Assembly: GCF_029633865.1 (NCBI RefSeq) | Contig: NC_079214.1 | Coordinates: forward strand, 20,046,950-20,110,949 | Length of the DNA stretch: 64,000 bases | Source of the DNA: Lampris incognitus | Taxonomy: Eukaryota; Chordata; Actinopteri; Lampriformes; Lampridae | Direction of reading: 5' to 3' | In this document: piece after piece, positions 13,341 through 24,285 of the stretch | Layout of the letters: each line of letters opens with the position of its first letter | How positions within the stretch are numbered: the first letter of the stretch is position 1 | The notes under the pieces: generated by a model | Databases searched by the model: none | What the model was told of the DNA's origin: nothing | What the model saw: the letters and a program-made list of their open reading frames with translations, nothing else | Translations under genes and position numbers: made by a program

Positions 13341-14949
13341 CAGTGCCTTGCGAAAGTATTCGACCCTTGACAGTCATCACTAATTTCTGGATTATAAAAG
13401 ATACACATCTGTTCCTGAACAATATTATTTTTGTGAACCCATAAGCTCTAACAGCATGGTCCCAAAACCAAAATAAGTTGTCTCACTGACTTTTTTTATT
13501 AATAAAAATGTAAATATAGTGCTTGCATAAGTATTCAACCCCTTGCGCTCTGAAAGCTTCAAGTTTACACAAATGACAAATTATTCCTTAAACAAACTCA
13601 GGTAAACACAATTGGACATAATTAGTGTGCACCTGTAAGATATTAAAATAACGGTCTCATTTATGGGTATAAAAAGCACCATGTAAAGTTCATTAGCAGG
13701 CGTGAACTCCATCAGAAAATGAAGACAAAGGAGCACAATACTGAAGTAAGAGACAAAGTGATTAAAATGCAGAAGGCGGGAAAGGGATACAAAACAATAT
13801 CCAAGATGTCTCATGGAACATTGTTGGATCTATTGTCAGAAAGTGGAAGCTGTATCACACCACCCAGACGCTTTGTAGGGCAGGCCGTCCCTCAAAGCTA
13901 AGTGTCCGAGCAAGATGTGGGCTGGTGAGGAAAGCCACAGATGATCCTGCAATCACTTTGAAGGAGCTCCAGAGGTCAGTGGCTGAAACTGGAGTAAATG
14001 GGCATGAGTCAATCATATCACGAGCTCTCCATAAATCTGGCCTGTATGGGAGGGTGGCAAGAAAGAAGCCATTGCTCAAAACTATGCATATAAAAGCACG
14101 CTTGGAGTTTGCCACCAAGCATGAGAGAGACCCAGTTAGGATGTGGATAAAGGTTTTGTAGTCAGATGAGATGGAAGTTGAGCTTTTTGGCCAAAACTCA
14201 AAGCGTTATGTGTTCTTCATACCTAACACTGCTCATGCCCTAAAACAACACTCTCCCTACAGTGAAGCATGGTGGTGGCAGCATAATGCTATGGGGTTGC
14301 TTTTCATCAGCAGACACTGGGAACCTTGTTCAAATTGAGGGAAGAATGGATGGAGCTAAATACAGGGAAATATTAGAAGAAAACCTGTTGCAGTCTGCCA
14401 TAAAACTGAAGCTTGGGAGAAGGTTCACCTTCCACCAGGCCAATGATCCAAAGTACAAGGCTAAAGCAACAGTGGCATGGCTCAGCAACAAAAAGGTGAA
14501 CGTTTTGGAGTGGCTAAGTCAAAGTCTGGACCTCGACCCCATTGAAAATCTGTGGCACAGACTGAAAATCGCAGTCCAGAGGCACCATTCCACCAACCTG
14601 CAAAACCTGTACAAATTCTACCAAGAAGAATGGGCAAGAATTACTCCAGAACAGTGTGCAAAGCTTGTACATACTTAACCCAAGAGAATCATGGCTGTTA
14701 TTGCAGCAAAAAGGTACTCTACAAAGTATTGATATGTGGGGGTTTAATACTTATGCAGGCACTATATTTTAGTTTTTAATTTATTAAAAAAAGTCAGTGA
14801 AACATAACTTATTTTGGCTTTGGGAACATGCTGTTAGAGCTTAAGGGTTCATAAAAATAATATTGTTCAGGAACAGATGTGTGAGTATCTTTTATAATCC
14901 AGAAATTAGTGATGACTGTCAACAGGGTTGAATACTTTTGCAAGGCACT
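13341..14949 (+). mobile_element. Tc1-like DNA transposon with long inverted repeats (decayed)
   Basis: Inverted repeats of about 205-210 bp (13341-13545 and 14739-14949) begin CAGTGCCTTGCGAAAG and are flanked by TA, the Tc1/mariner target. The right tip is slightly damaged (GGCACTATA instead of GGCACTGTA). A short piece of the same terminus recurs at 19473-19492. Confidence 0.9.
13719..14678 (+). pseudogene. Tc1-like transposase pseudogene
   Basis: Recognisable transposase sequence is spread over at least three frames: an N-terminal helix-turn-helix part (13719-13901), a middle part (13925-14161) and the catalytic C-terminal part (14262-14678). The first catalytic Asp survives in WSDEMEV, and the DPIENLWH motif holds the last Asp/Glu region, but the second motif reads QANDPK where active Tc1 enzymes have an Asp in place of the Ala (QDNDPK). 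With frameshifts as well as this change, it cannot encode an active enzyme. Confidence 0.88.
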
Positions 14950-15910
14950 ATAAATAAAAAGTTACTGGAATATCATGAAATATTATATACGTCCCTAACA
15001 AATGCAACTCCAGGAGCCATGCAAACTCTTTTAGATGCATGTAAACATCCGGTGCCAAATCACAGTGAAAGCTGCTCTTTAGATGCAAGTGAAGAAACTG
15101 CAAACGGACAATTGTAAATCACTGACAAATTAGAAAACTCCAAGGTCAGATGGAATATATAATGAGCCATACAAGAAGTTGATTTATTGATTAGCTCCAT
15201 ACCAATACAAAATTTACACTCTGGCACATAAAAGTGGTTTACTACTGGTGACACTAATCAATGTAACTGCAAAACACAGGGAAGACTTAGAGGAGGTGGG
15301 GTCCCATAGACCTGTCTCCCTGCTAAACACAGATCAAAAATACTGGTCAAGACTTCAACAAGGAGACTCATCCTTCAAATGAACATAATGGTGAACATGG
15401 ACCAATGGTGCACTTGGGCTTTATTCCCAAATGCAACTCTTATCTTAATATTAGATGTCTTTCTAATGTCATACACTCCCCTGAACAATTCAAGGTGGAC
15501 CTTATTGTTCTTTCATAAGATGCTGAGGAAGGGTTTGATCAGATTCAATGGTTCTGTTATGCAGTCCTAAAAAAAAATTAAATTGGAGATGTGCTTATGT
15601 CTTGGATCAAATTATGATATAATTATCCAAGTGCAAGGCTGCTCACAAATCAGACTGCAATTTCAGCTTGCATTGCACACCTTGCATTGTTGCTATTTCC
15701 ACTAGCCATGCAACTGCTCACTGAAACTATCCTGGCACAGCCTAACATCCATGGATAATACAGAGTATACGATAGACAAAATTTTGCTCTAGACTGATAA
15801 CATTCATCTCTACATGTACCACCCTCAGACCACTATTCCATCAATATATAAAGTGATTGACTTAATTGGGGCAAAGGCCGAGAGTGGATTAAACAACTTC
15901 CATTAAAGAT
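14950..15910. other. Non-coding DNA, no feature recognised
   Basis: Ordinary AT-rich sequence. Open frames are short and do not resemble known proteins. Confidence 0.4.
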
Positions 15911-15911
15911 A

Positions 15912-16012
15912 ACAAGTCAAGTCAATTTTATTTGTATAGCCCATTTTTACAAATTTGCCTCAGTGGGCTTTACAGCAATACAACATCCTGTCCTTAGACC
16001 CTCGTGTTGCAG
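15912..16012 (+). repeat. Dispersed fish repeat (CAAGTCAAGTCAATTTTATT family)
   Basis: The block from 'caagtcaagtcaattttatt' through 'acaacatcctgtccttagac' is repeated in reverse orientation at 31640-31740. It is a widely dispersed fish repeat; I cannot name the family with confidence. Confidence 0.65.
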
Positions 16013-16462
16013 CTGTAAGATGGTTGCTCACAGACTGAAGAACACCAGTCCCACCAGGAATCAGGATCTGCACATTTATTCTGAAGAAAGTAGCATGGGT
16101 GGGGCACAATCAATTCACACACAGTGGCAGGCTGTCTCTCATTCCCCATTACAAGAGCTGCTCAACTTTTTTTTTTAATGTATAACAAAATACAACTATA
16201 AACAAAATATAACAAAATATAATATATAACAGTTTTCCCCACAGGTCTGAAGTATACTTATGGTGGTAGCCGGCGGAAAGGGCTGGCATTACCTGCCGGC
16301 ACAAAAATGGTCTACTACATGTGACAAACAACAAATACGTGTGGCCTTTAACACAATATTTTGATTTATTTCAATACTCATATCTGCTAAGTAAATGCAT
16401 GAAGAATTAGTAGTCCAACCTTAGCTCTGTGTCTTTCTAACTGCCATAGCCCAAAGAGAAAA

Positions 16463-16600
16463 CAGTAGTCCCCCCCTTATTGGCAGGGGATATGTTCCAA
16501 GAGCCCCAGCGGATGTCTGAAACCACGGATAGTACCAAACCCTAGAGATACAGTACGAAGTAACTGACGGCCAGGTAGCATATACAGTGTGAATACGCTG
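16463..16600 (+). mobile_element. Tigger/pogo-like MITE fragment
   Basis: The sequence starts ACAGTAGTCCCCCCTTATTG, then 'ggatatgttccaagagcccc', 'gcggatgtctgaaaccacgg' and 'atagtaccaaaccctagaga'. This run is typical of pogo/Tigger-type non-autonomous elements with CAGT termini. The right end was not found. Confidence 0.5.
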
Positions 16601-17060
16601 GACAAAGGGATGCTTCTTTTTTTCCCCTTTGGCATTGTCCTCCCTTTATTTTTAATTTTTAATTTTTTTACTGACGAACATTCAAATATACAGACATTAC
16701 AGACATGTGCTCAACGAGATTACAAAGACGGGTAAGAACTTCACAAAAGGATAAAATAAAAGATAAATAAGAAGACAAAAAAAATCAACATTGGGGTAAT
16801 GAACTACATTATTATAAACCTATGAGGAAAAAAAACTTGTATCATAAACTATCAAATTATTCCTCTATAGATAATTCAGCATACATTTTCAGTGTTATTG
16901 CTTTTTTTATCATTTATAAGTTCCAGAGTCTTCACATACTCTTTAAATTCACATAAGAATCCAGAACTGACTTTTGTTATTCTGCATTTATGTATGTGAA
17001 TTTTACCATATACATAGGATGAACAAATTTACAATGAATTCAATGTTATTTTTATCATGG

Positions 17061-17169
17061 TCTCTCTCTCTCTCTCTCTCAATTTCCATTCAATATGTGC
17101 TTTACTGGCATGACATAGGTTTGTGTACATATTGCCAAAGCACGTAAAACAACAACACAATACAACAAT

Positions 17170-17221
<52 letters not shown>
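17061..17221. repeat. Short repeat embedded between two (TC)n tracts
   Basis: (TC)n at about 17061-17080 is followed by a roughly 90-bp segment (AATTTCCATTCAATATGTGC to ACAACAATGAT) and another (TC)n at 17172-17221. The embedded segment, containing 'tactggcatgacataggtt' and 'acatattgccaaagca', is a common fish repeat. TC on both sides suggests insertion into an existing array. Confidence 0.7.
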
Positions 17222-17222
<1 letters not shown>

Positions 17223-17685
17223 ACAGATGGGGTATCCAGGTGTGTGACACGTGATTTTTTTTATGTTTCTTGTTCTATGTTTGCATTAATATGTTTGCGT
17301 GTCTTTATAAAAAGGAGAAAATAAACGTTTGAAGAAAAAAATAGTAGTGAATTTTGTCATCAAGCCGCTTGCCTACAAGGTCTGTTTGCATAGCCGCCGC
17401 TCCCATAACGCGCATCACGCACTGTGCTTAGGGCACCAACTGCCGGAGGGGGGCACCAGATTATTTATTTATTTATAATTTTCATAATGATTAATTATTT
17501 AAAGTTAAGATGACGCACAATTATAATTGGTACCATAAGACCATTATAGGTAGTACAAAGACATACATATTTCCTCGAAATAATAAAATGAATTATGGTG
17601 CCCCCCTCCTCCTCCTTCCTATGGTCTGTGCGATTGCGCCTAACAAACTCAAGCCTGGCGCCAACTGAAACGTTAGCTACACACC

Positions 17686-17770
17686 ATGGCTTCAGACAGG
17701 CAGCAGGAGTCGGGAGCAGAGAAGCGAACAAAGAAGAAGCCGCGGGATGACGCTCGTGCATCACTTGCAG
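17686..17770 (+). pseudogene. hAT copy A transposase exon 1
   Basis: An 85-bp exon starts at ATG 17686 and ends at a GT donor (GCAG|GTATGT). It encodes MASDRQQESGAEKRTKKKP and ten further residues. The equivalent exon in copy B (42867-42951, minus strand) has the same length and only a few differences. The rest of the gene is missing here. Confidence 0.65.
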
Positions 17771-17802
17771 GTATGTTTCAGAAATGTTAATTTTTAAAAC
17801 AC

Positions 17803-18410
17803 TGTTGCGAAATCGGGGGGGGCAGCTCGGCCGGACCGTCACAGCCGGGACGCGAACTCAGATTTCCCGCACCTCGGGCGACAGCGTTAACCAGTCGACT
17901 AAAGGGTCAGATTTACTTATGCATGTACGTTACACTACCCTGTGGAGTTAGAAAACAACGAGACAGGAGACGTGAGAGTAGACGTAGTCGAGGTAGCTCC
18001 AACTTGCATGTCATACGTTCGACAACGACACTGAACTCACTGTGAACCGGAAGCGGAAGTGCATTATCTGACCCCTCGCCTCTTCCCTTAAAGGTACACC
18101 GTCCTCTTAGGTGAATGTCTCTCGATATATAGATGTGGGTCACCACAACCCCCACTTTTTCAGGAAGCGCGTCCTCGCACTTCAGCTCCCTCACGCCTCT
18201 GGGCGCACGCGCTTCCGATGACCTCACGGTCTCACCATCCCACTTCTGACACCAATGTAGCGAAGTCAGGGGGGCAGTCCGGGAACCGCCGCCACAGCCA
18301 GGACGCGAACCCGTATCTCCCGCAACAGGGGCGACAACGTTAGCCAGTCGACTAAAGGGTCCGACCCGTTAACAAAGGGCTAAAGTGTCTAGTTATTCAT
18401 GTACGTTACA
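17803..18410 (-). mobile_element. TRIM-type miniature LTR element, copy A
   Basis: Two direct LTR-like repeats (17803-17934 and 18256-18410) with TG...CA ends surround 321 bp without coding capacity. On the minus strand the internal region begins with the primer-binding site TGGTGTCAGAAGTGGGAT (18 nt complementary to the 3' end of tRNA-Leu). Flanks are ACAC on the left and ATAC on the right. The uninterrupted site in hAT copy B reads AAAATACTGTAAAG, showing this is an insertion with a 4-bp duplication. The LTRs contain tRNA-like A and B boxes (minus strand). Confidence 0.85.
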
Positions 18411-18879
18411 ATACTGTAAAATGCTTAAATGTTAGCCTTGGAAGTTGGAATGCATAACATACATAGCTTAATGGTAGGAGACATCTTGAGGCAACCAGCT
18501 TCCTAAAGTTAGCAAGCTAAATATTTTTTCCCCTGGGGGGTTTGTGGAGGTGGGGGTGTGGCTGGTAGTTTGTGCACCACCACACTGCGGGGGGGGGGGG
18601 GGCACCACAAAGCAATTATGCCTAGGGCACCCAAACGGCTAGCAGCGGTCCTGTTTGAAAATGTGATTTTGTTTGAGAGATCACCATTTGCACATTTGTA
18701 TATAGATATTTACCAGAGTATATCCACATTCTTAACTTTTAAAATTGTGTTCCTGTTTACTAGTGTTGTACTTATTTTGTTGCACAATTTCAGAGTAGCC
18801 AATTTCGGTCTCGATGAATTTACCAAGCACTGTTCTGCCGACGAGAGTATACAGTAGATTATTGACTGTTGCAAACTGT

Positions 18880-19375
18880 TCTCTTCTCTCGCATGTCTTT
18901 TCTCTTTCTGAATGTCTTCTCCTTTCTCTTCTTCTGTGTGTGAATGGTGTGATGTGGCTCCCTGTGTGCACATGTAGTTTGTCCTCCTCCAAGGTCTTCA
19001 TGGTGACAATGGTCGACACCTGGACATTACTTGGCATCCTCCTCATCACATTGTTTATATATCTTATAAAGCCATATAATTTAATTATCCTGTTTTAATG
19101 TTATATCCTTCTTCTCCGATGTGTGAGTAATGTCTTTTCTTGTCTCTTCTCCTGTGTATGTGAATGGTGTGATGTGAGTCTCCCCTGTGTGCGTGTGTAG
19201 TCTGTCCTCCTGTCAGGTCTACATGGTGATGGTGGTCGCGTTGCTCAGGTCCTGGGCTAGTCTGGTGGCATCTGGACACTGCTTGACATCCTCCTCATAT
19301 TCTTCATATAGTATCTTATAATTCCATTATAATTCTGTTGTCCTCTTTCAATGTTGTATTCTGTAAATTGTGTTT
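18880..19375. repeat. Diverged tandem repeat of about 220 bp
   Basis: Two successive segments (about 18880-19095 and 19100-19340) share 'gtgaatggtgtgatgtg', 'tgtgtgca(c/t)', 'tgtcctcct', 'ggtcttcatggtga' and 'catcctcctcat' in the same order. This looks like a dispersed fish repeat with an internal duplication. No coding potential is evident. Confidence 0.6.
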
Positions 19376-19410
19376 TATTCTGTACACACAACATCCATTG
19401 CATGTCTGTC

Positions 19411-20575
19411 CAGGGGCGATTCTAGGATCAGACAGTTAGGGGGGCTCAGCCCCTTATGAGAATGACATGCATACAGTGCCTTGCGAAAGTGTTCAATCAA
19501 TCCATGTGCCCCGATCCCAAAAGTGAATAGATTTATACTCCGTTGCTTCAGTCTTCGAGTGGCAGTGATGCAATTCAAGCCATGTTCAGAATGTTATGAA
19601 GAGTCTGTGCTGAGATTTAGAAAATGCTATGTAGACAAGTGACGTACAAGCAACTTGATAGAGCTCAAACAGACTTGCCAATGTACAGACAACTGTGTGT
19701 TACTGTAATTAAGCGTTATTAATTTGTTCAGCTTCTCTCTGCTGACCATTTTATACCTGTTAATAAAAGCATTTCCTCTTATACATCAATTATTCAAGTA
19801 TGTGTCTAGAAACACAACAAATCTGAGAAAAGTTACTTTAATGTTGAGCCACAAAACCATCACTTGGTTTACAAAGGTAGAAAAATATTGACTAAATGAA
19901 AAAAAAGCTTAAAAAGTCACTTTCTTCATGAACTACCAGCATCAAAATAAAAGACAATGAGGGGTAAACAATATTTGAATAAATAAAGATTGTTTTAACA
20001 TTGGCTCGATTCACCCCAAAACTCAACCCATCTTACCCTAAAGTACAATGTCACTTAAGAATTAAGCTGTGTCGCCTCACCTTGAGGGTGGCAAATCTAT
20101 CACTTTTTGGTGACTGACTCTCTCAAGCACCTCCTTCTCGACTGACATCACAGCCAGGTGCTGGAGTCTATTTTGCCCCATGGTCCTCCTGAGCCAGGTA
20201 TGGAGCCGACGCAAGGCACTAAAAGACCTTTCACAGCTACAGCTGCTAACTAGCATGGTCAAGGCAACCTGAATATTAGCTTTCAGCGAAGGGAACATAT
20301 CAGAATCCAGTAGGTTGTACAAGGTGAGCATGTCTTGAACAGCACCAGCCTCTCTTGCGCCTCAGATATTTTTTGGAAACCATCACTTCCTCTGACTTCA
20401 GGTCAATATGGTAATGCAGTGCCAGTTCTGACAAATGTGGCTCAGACAAGAAGTGGTCTGATGTTGGACTGCATGCCTGAATTCCATGAAGCACTTCTTC
20501 ATTCACATCAGAAAAATGCTTCTCAAGTTCAGAGAGCATTCTGTCCAGACAAGGAAATAAAAATTTCCTTTTGAG
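19411..20575 (-). mobile_element. Remnant of a second hAT transposon
   Basis: A hAT-like tip (CAGGGGCGATTCTAGGATC) at 19411 is followed further in by transposase C-terminal sequence on the minus strand. A 20-bp piece of the Tc1 terminus lies at 19473-19492 just inside. The other end of the element could not be identified. Confidence 0.5.
20077..20539 (-). pseudogene. hAT transposase C-terminal fragment (ZMYM1-like)
   Basis: Two overlapping minus-strand frames (20300-20539, then 20077-20331) encode the end of a hAT transposase. The dimerisation-domain core CSCERSFSALRRLHTWLR is followed by GQNRLQHLAVMSVE, as in fish ZMYM1-like hAT proteins. A frameshift and missing N-terminal part make it non-functional. 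Confidence 0.75.
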
Positions 20576-20709
20576 TTATTCTTTTTTTTTCTTTTTTTTT
20601 TAACAGGACTTAAATACAAACAAACAAAGTACAGAACAAGAGGTCTTCCTTGTTATCATCCAACACCAAAGACAGATATACAGGTACAGGTCATCACACA
20701 GATTTCAGC

Positions 20710-21770
20710 AATGTTGCCTAATGAGAAAGAAGAGAGGAAAAAAATAACCCCCATTCATCAACAGTTTCCTTTAAGTAGAAATCCCTTTTTTTTCCCTGTA
20801 TTTTTCCCTTTTGTATTTCTGTAGACGAAGGGCGAAAGTCATCTTTTCCATGGAGCATATATAATTGACAATTCCAATAAAAAGGTCCATATTTGCAGGA
20901 TTTCTCTGCAGCCAACATTTGGTGACAGCTTTTTTTTAGATGTTATACTAGGAACATTTTCAGGAGATAGGCATCACCTTTACATAAGTTTTTAGGGGGG
21001 AACTCCAAGATACAGAAAGGAGAAGACATCAATATTAAAGCCCAGGATCCTAGATATCAAACGTCCCACTTTTTCCCAAAAAGGTTGATTATGTGGACAC
21101 AACCAAAATATCTGGGCATGGTCCACTTGCATTGATCCACACTCTCTCCAGCAAAGGTGCTGGGTCCCAGGTCAGTGAGTTAGTGGTGGTGCAGTGAGTT
21201 TCCCAGGCAAGTAACCACACATCCTCAGGTATTTCCACCCTCATATCTTTTTTTTTGTCCAATGCTGTCTTACAGTCAGTTAAATTTTTGTTCATTGAGG
21301 TGAGAGCATTGGGTAATTTTCCAATGACCCGTTTGTTACTTTCACCCTTATAAGCATCTATAAACATCTGGATAAGTTTTGAAAAAAATTAGGTTGAGGG
21401 CCTTTTAATCTCCTTCAGAAAAAAGTGGCGGACCTGTAAGTACCTATACAAAGCCTGTCTATTATCGAGTTCAAATAACTGGCATAAGTTCTGAAAGCTG
21501 TCGGGTTGGTTATGCCATGGTGGGTCCATTGCCTGTATCCGTGATCATGCACTGCTGGTGTAAAGTTTGACTTGTAGGCTGGCCAACTTAGTATTTTTAT
21601 TTCTCCATATGAAGCTGGAATCATTTAACCACCTCTAACTACATCTTAATGGAAAGACCGACACTGATTTTGCAACTGAAATATTTCTTTCACCCTATCG
21701 AGACAACCCAGAACCGACTGTATTGGTGTATCCACCAAAGAAAATTCGATGTCTTTCCATTTAGCTTCAC
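20710..21770 (-). pseudogene. L1-type LINE ORF2 C-terminal fragment
   Basis: Minus-strand frames contain the L1-family C-terminal signature: reading near 21075-21130 gives HAQIFWLCPHNQPFWEKV, the Cys-His region found after the reverse transcriptase of vertebrate L1 ORF2. Upstream pieces (21089-21367, 21415-21624) fit the same region but are frameshifted. The element is 5'-truncated and inactive. Confidence 0.65.
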
Positions 21771-22195
21771 ATGTTGAATTACACCAAAGCACTAGTGATC
21801 TTAACTGAGCAGATAAAAAAAAAAAAATCCCTCAAGTTTGGTAGTGCCATGCCTCCCCTCTCTCTAGGCAGCTGCAGGGTTGAGTATTTTATTCGAGGTC
21901 TTTATTTGTTCCATATGAACCTAGAAATGTGTTTGCCCCAATCTCTAAACTGTTTAACAGGGATCTGTACTGGCAGAGCTATGAATACAGTAGTTTGGGG
22001 AGGATATTCATCTTGATTGATCTTATTCTACTGCCTATGACAAGGGGAAGCAGAGCCCACCTATCCATGTCCTTATATACCTTATATATTTTCTCTCTCT
22101 CTTTGCACTGACAATCACACACAAAAATGTTGTATTCAACTGAAAAATGACATTGGCCTATACTCTGTTAATAAATAAACCAAAGGTAAAGGTCA

Positions 22196-22420
22196 GGTAT
22201 TTAGCAGATGCTTTTATCCAAAGCAACAAACATAGACACAAACAAACAGAGTGAGCAGTATAAGCGGTTCGGATAATGGACGGATGGCCCTGTGATGGCC
22301 TGGCGGCCTGTCCAGGGTGTCTCCCTGCCTGCCGCCCAGTGACTACTGGAATAGGCTCCAGCATCCCTGCGACCCAGAGAGCAGGATAAGCAGTTCAGAT
22401 GACGGAATGGACGGTTAAAT
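22196..22420 (-). repeat. Dispersed fish repeats
   Basis: The run 'atttagcagatgcttttatccaaag' near 22199 is a widespread fish repeat. It is followed by a minus-strand copy of the block seen at 3641-3770 (about 22255-22420). Confidence 0.55.
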
Positions 22421-22951
22421 GTAAGGGGAGGTTGAGGAGAATACACATTTAATAACAGTATAGCAATACACTGCTTAGGGATATGAATTCATTGTGAAGT
22501 CCAATGAATATGAGCAAGGCAGCAGCTGCCTCTGCATTATAAACGGTCTTTCTTGACTACCTGTCCATTTTCTCACCTGGTTTGTCTTGCTCTCTTTCTG
22601 CTGACTCCATCTTGCTCTCTCCTTCTCCCTCTCACTTTTTGTGCTGTCAACCAAAAGGCAAATGTAACAACCAAACAGAATTTATAATCTAATAAATGCT
22701 AAATGGATTGCTGTGGGCAATACAGTGAGCTGACATCTTTTTGACCTTACTCTCTCACCTGAACCTGGCTGTTCTCCTTAAAAATAAAAAATAAAAAATC
22801 GCATAGCCATCTAGGAAAAAAAACAGACATTTCCAACGAGTCAGGCTTTATTCCAATGCCTCAATTCACTGTCCATAAAAGTACTGAAACATCAGTTAAC
22901 TCCTTTGCTGGAAACTGTGCAAGCAGACTAGCTCAGAGCTAGCCGATAACC
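22421..22951. other. Non-coding DNA, no feature recognised
   Basis: No gene, splice-compatible exon or repeat boundary could be supported in this stretch. Confidence 0.35.
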
Positions 22952-23145
22952 CAGGAGTGGGCAATCTTGTCCAGAAAGGGCCAGTGTGGGTAAGGTTTTT
23001 GTTCCAAGCAATCACACACCTGTGTCTCCTAATCAAGTTCCTCAGCAAAGACTCTTCAGGTTGATTAGTAGCACCAGGTGTGTAACTGCTTGGTTGGAAC
23101 AAAAAACTTCACCCGGCCCTTTCTGGATAAGATTGCCCACCCCTG
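22952..23145. mobile_element. Palindromic hAT-type MITE
   Basis: The 194-bp element consists almost entirely of two inverted arms of about 70 bp starting CAG(G)AGTGGGCAATCTTGT and ending in its complement. It is flanked by CGATAACC (22944-22951) and CGAGAACC (23146-23153), an 8-bp duplication with one mismatch, as expected for hAT elements. Confidence 0.85.
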
Positions 23146-23772
23146 CGAGAACCTCTAGCGCAGCGTTTCTCAACCGGGGGTCCGCGGACCCCTAGTGGTC
23201 CGTGGTGTAATTGCAAGGGGTCAGTGAAAATAAAATATCTTTAAAAAAAAGATCCTATGACATTTATAGAAATAGGATTATTTACTCAAATGTGACTGAG
23301 ACCTTTATCTACCTAAACTATAAAGGGTAACGGGACTTTTTTCTCTAATTACATCTGTTTCACAAGTGTAATTTATTGTATTTTAATAAGAGATCTCGCT
23401 CCCGTTTGCATTGTTAAAAGTTACTGCATGACGCTGTTAATACAAACTTAACACGATCTGCATCCGTTTCCAAATTATGAGCCCCCTAGTGTTTCAGTGG
23501 GCGTACACCATTAATTTCTTAATAATGATTTTATTGTGAAACATCTGCAGGAAGGTGTTGTGGGAAAACTCAGTAACTTGCAAGATTCAGGTTAGCGCTT
23601 GAAATTAAGCTAATGTTATAAACAAAGAAGAAGATGATAAGCACAGTTACACGAAGAAGAAGAAGAAGAAGAAGAAGTCATGACAACATGGAGAGATGGC
23701 TCAAATTTAAAAAAAACGGACGAAGGAGACTCGGGGCCACCCGAAAAGAAAACCAAAACAGACAGCAAAAAG

Positions 23773-23965
23773 TGTAATGATCTGTGCCCTCTGGCTATGT
23801 TAACTTATAACATTAATAAAGCAAGGACGACTTCTCTCGTGCTGGGTGTTTATTCACCGACCGGATTCCGACTGACGTTGTTACGTACATCACGTGACTT
23901 TGTTGTGGCGCTACGGAAAGCCGTAAGGGACATTAGCAAATCAAATATTACTAGCAAATATTACA
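23773..23965 (-). repeat. Gypsy 3' LTR
   Basis: This 193-bp terminal repeat is identical by eye to the one at 28360-28552. The polypurine tract lies next to it on its internal side. Confidence 0.96.
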
Positions 23966-24285
23966 TCTCCCTTTTTCTGAAAAGTGCTGCTTTCTCTGCA
24001 GAGATACAGACCACGTTGAGCACGTTTATAAGCGAATACAATCTTAATAAGAAAGAATATGAAAGTGGAACTCTTATATAACTGGACTGCAACAAAGTAG
24101 TGTAAAACATTTCCTTCACTGTCTAAATGTGACACCGTAATAACATTTCATCTTTTTTTTCATTTCATTACTGGTAACTGCAAACAGCAGGTAGGTACAC
24201 AAGGTAAGTGAACGCTGTAAATATTTCTTTTCAAAACATAGCAGGTATAGTACAGGTTGGTGTAAAATTCTCTTTTTTTTAACAT

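Larger units (their letters stand above)
17389..18653 (+). mobile_element. hAT transposon copy A, internally deleted, carrying an LTR-type insertion
   Basis: The left end (CATAGCCGCCGCTCCCATAAC) and right end (GCTAGCAGCGGTCCTG) correspond to the two ends of hAT copy B at 41235-43278, in the opposite orientation. It retains the first transposase exon and a little flanking intron, but lacks the C-terminal coding part. A TRIM-type element is inserted at 17803-18410. The 8-bp duplication is not recognisable, because the left tip is mutated. Confidence 0.75.
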
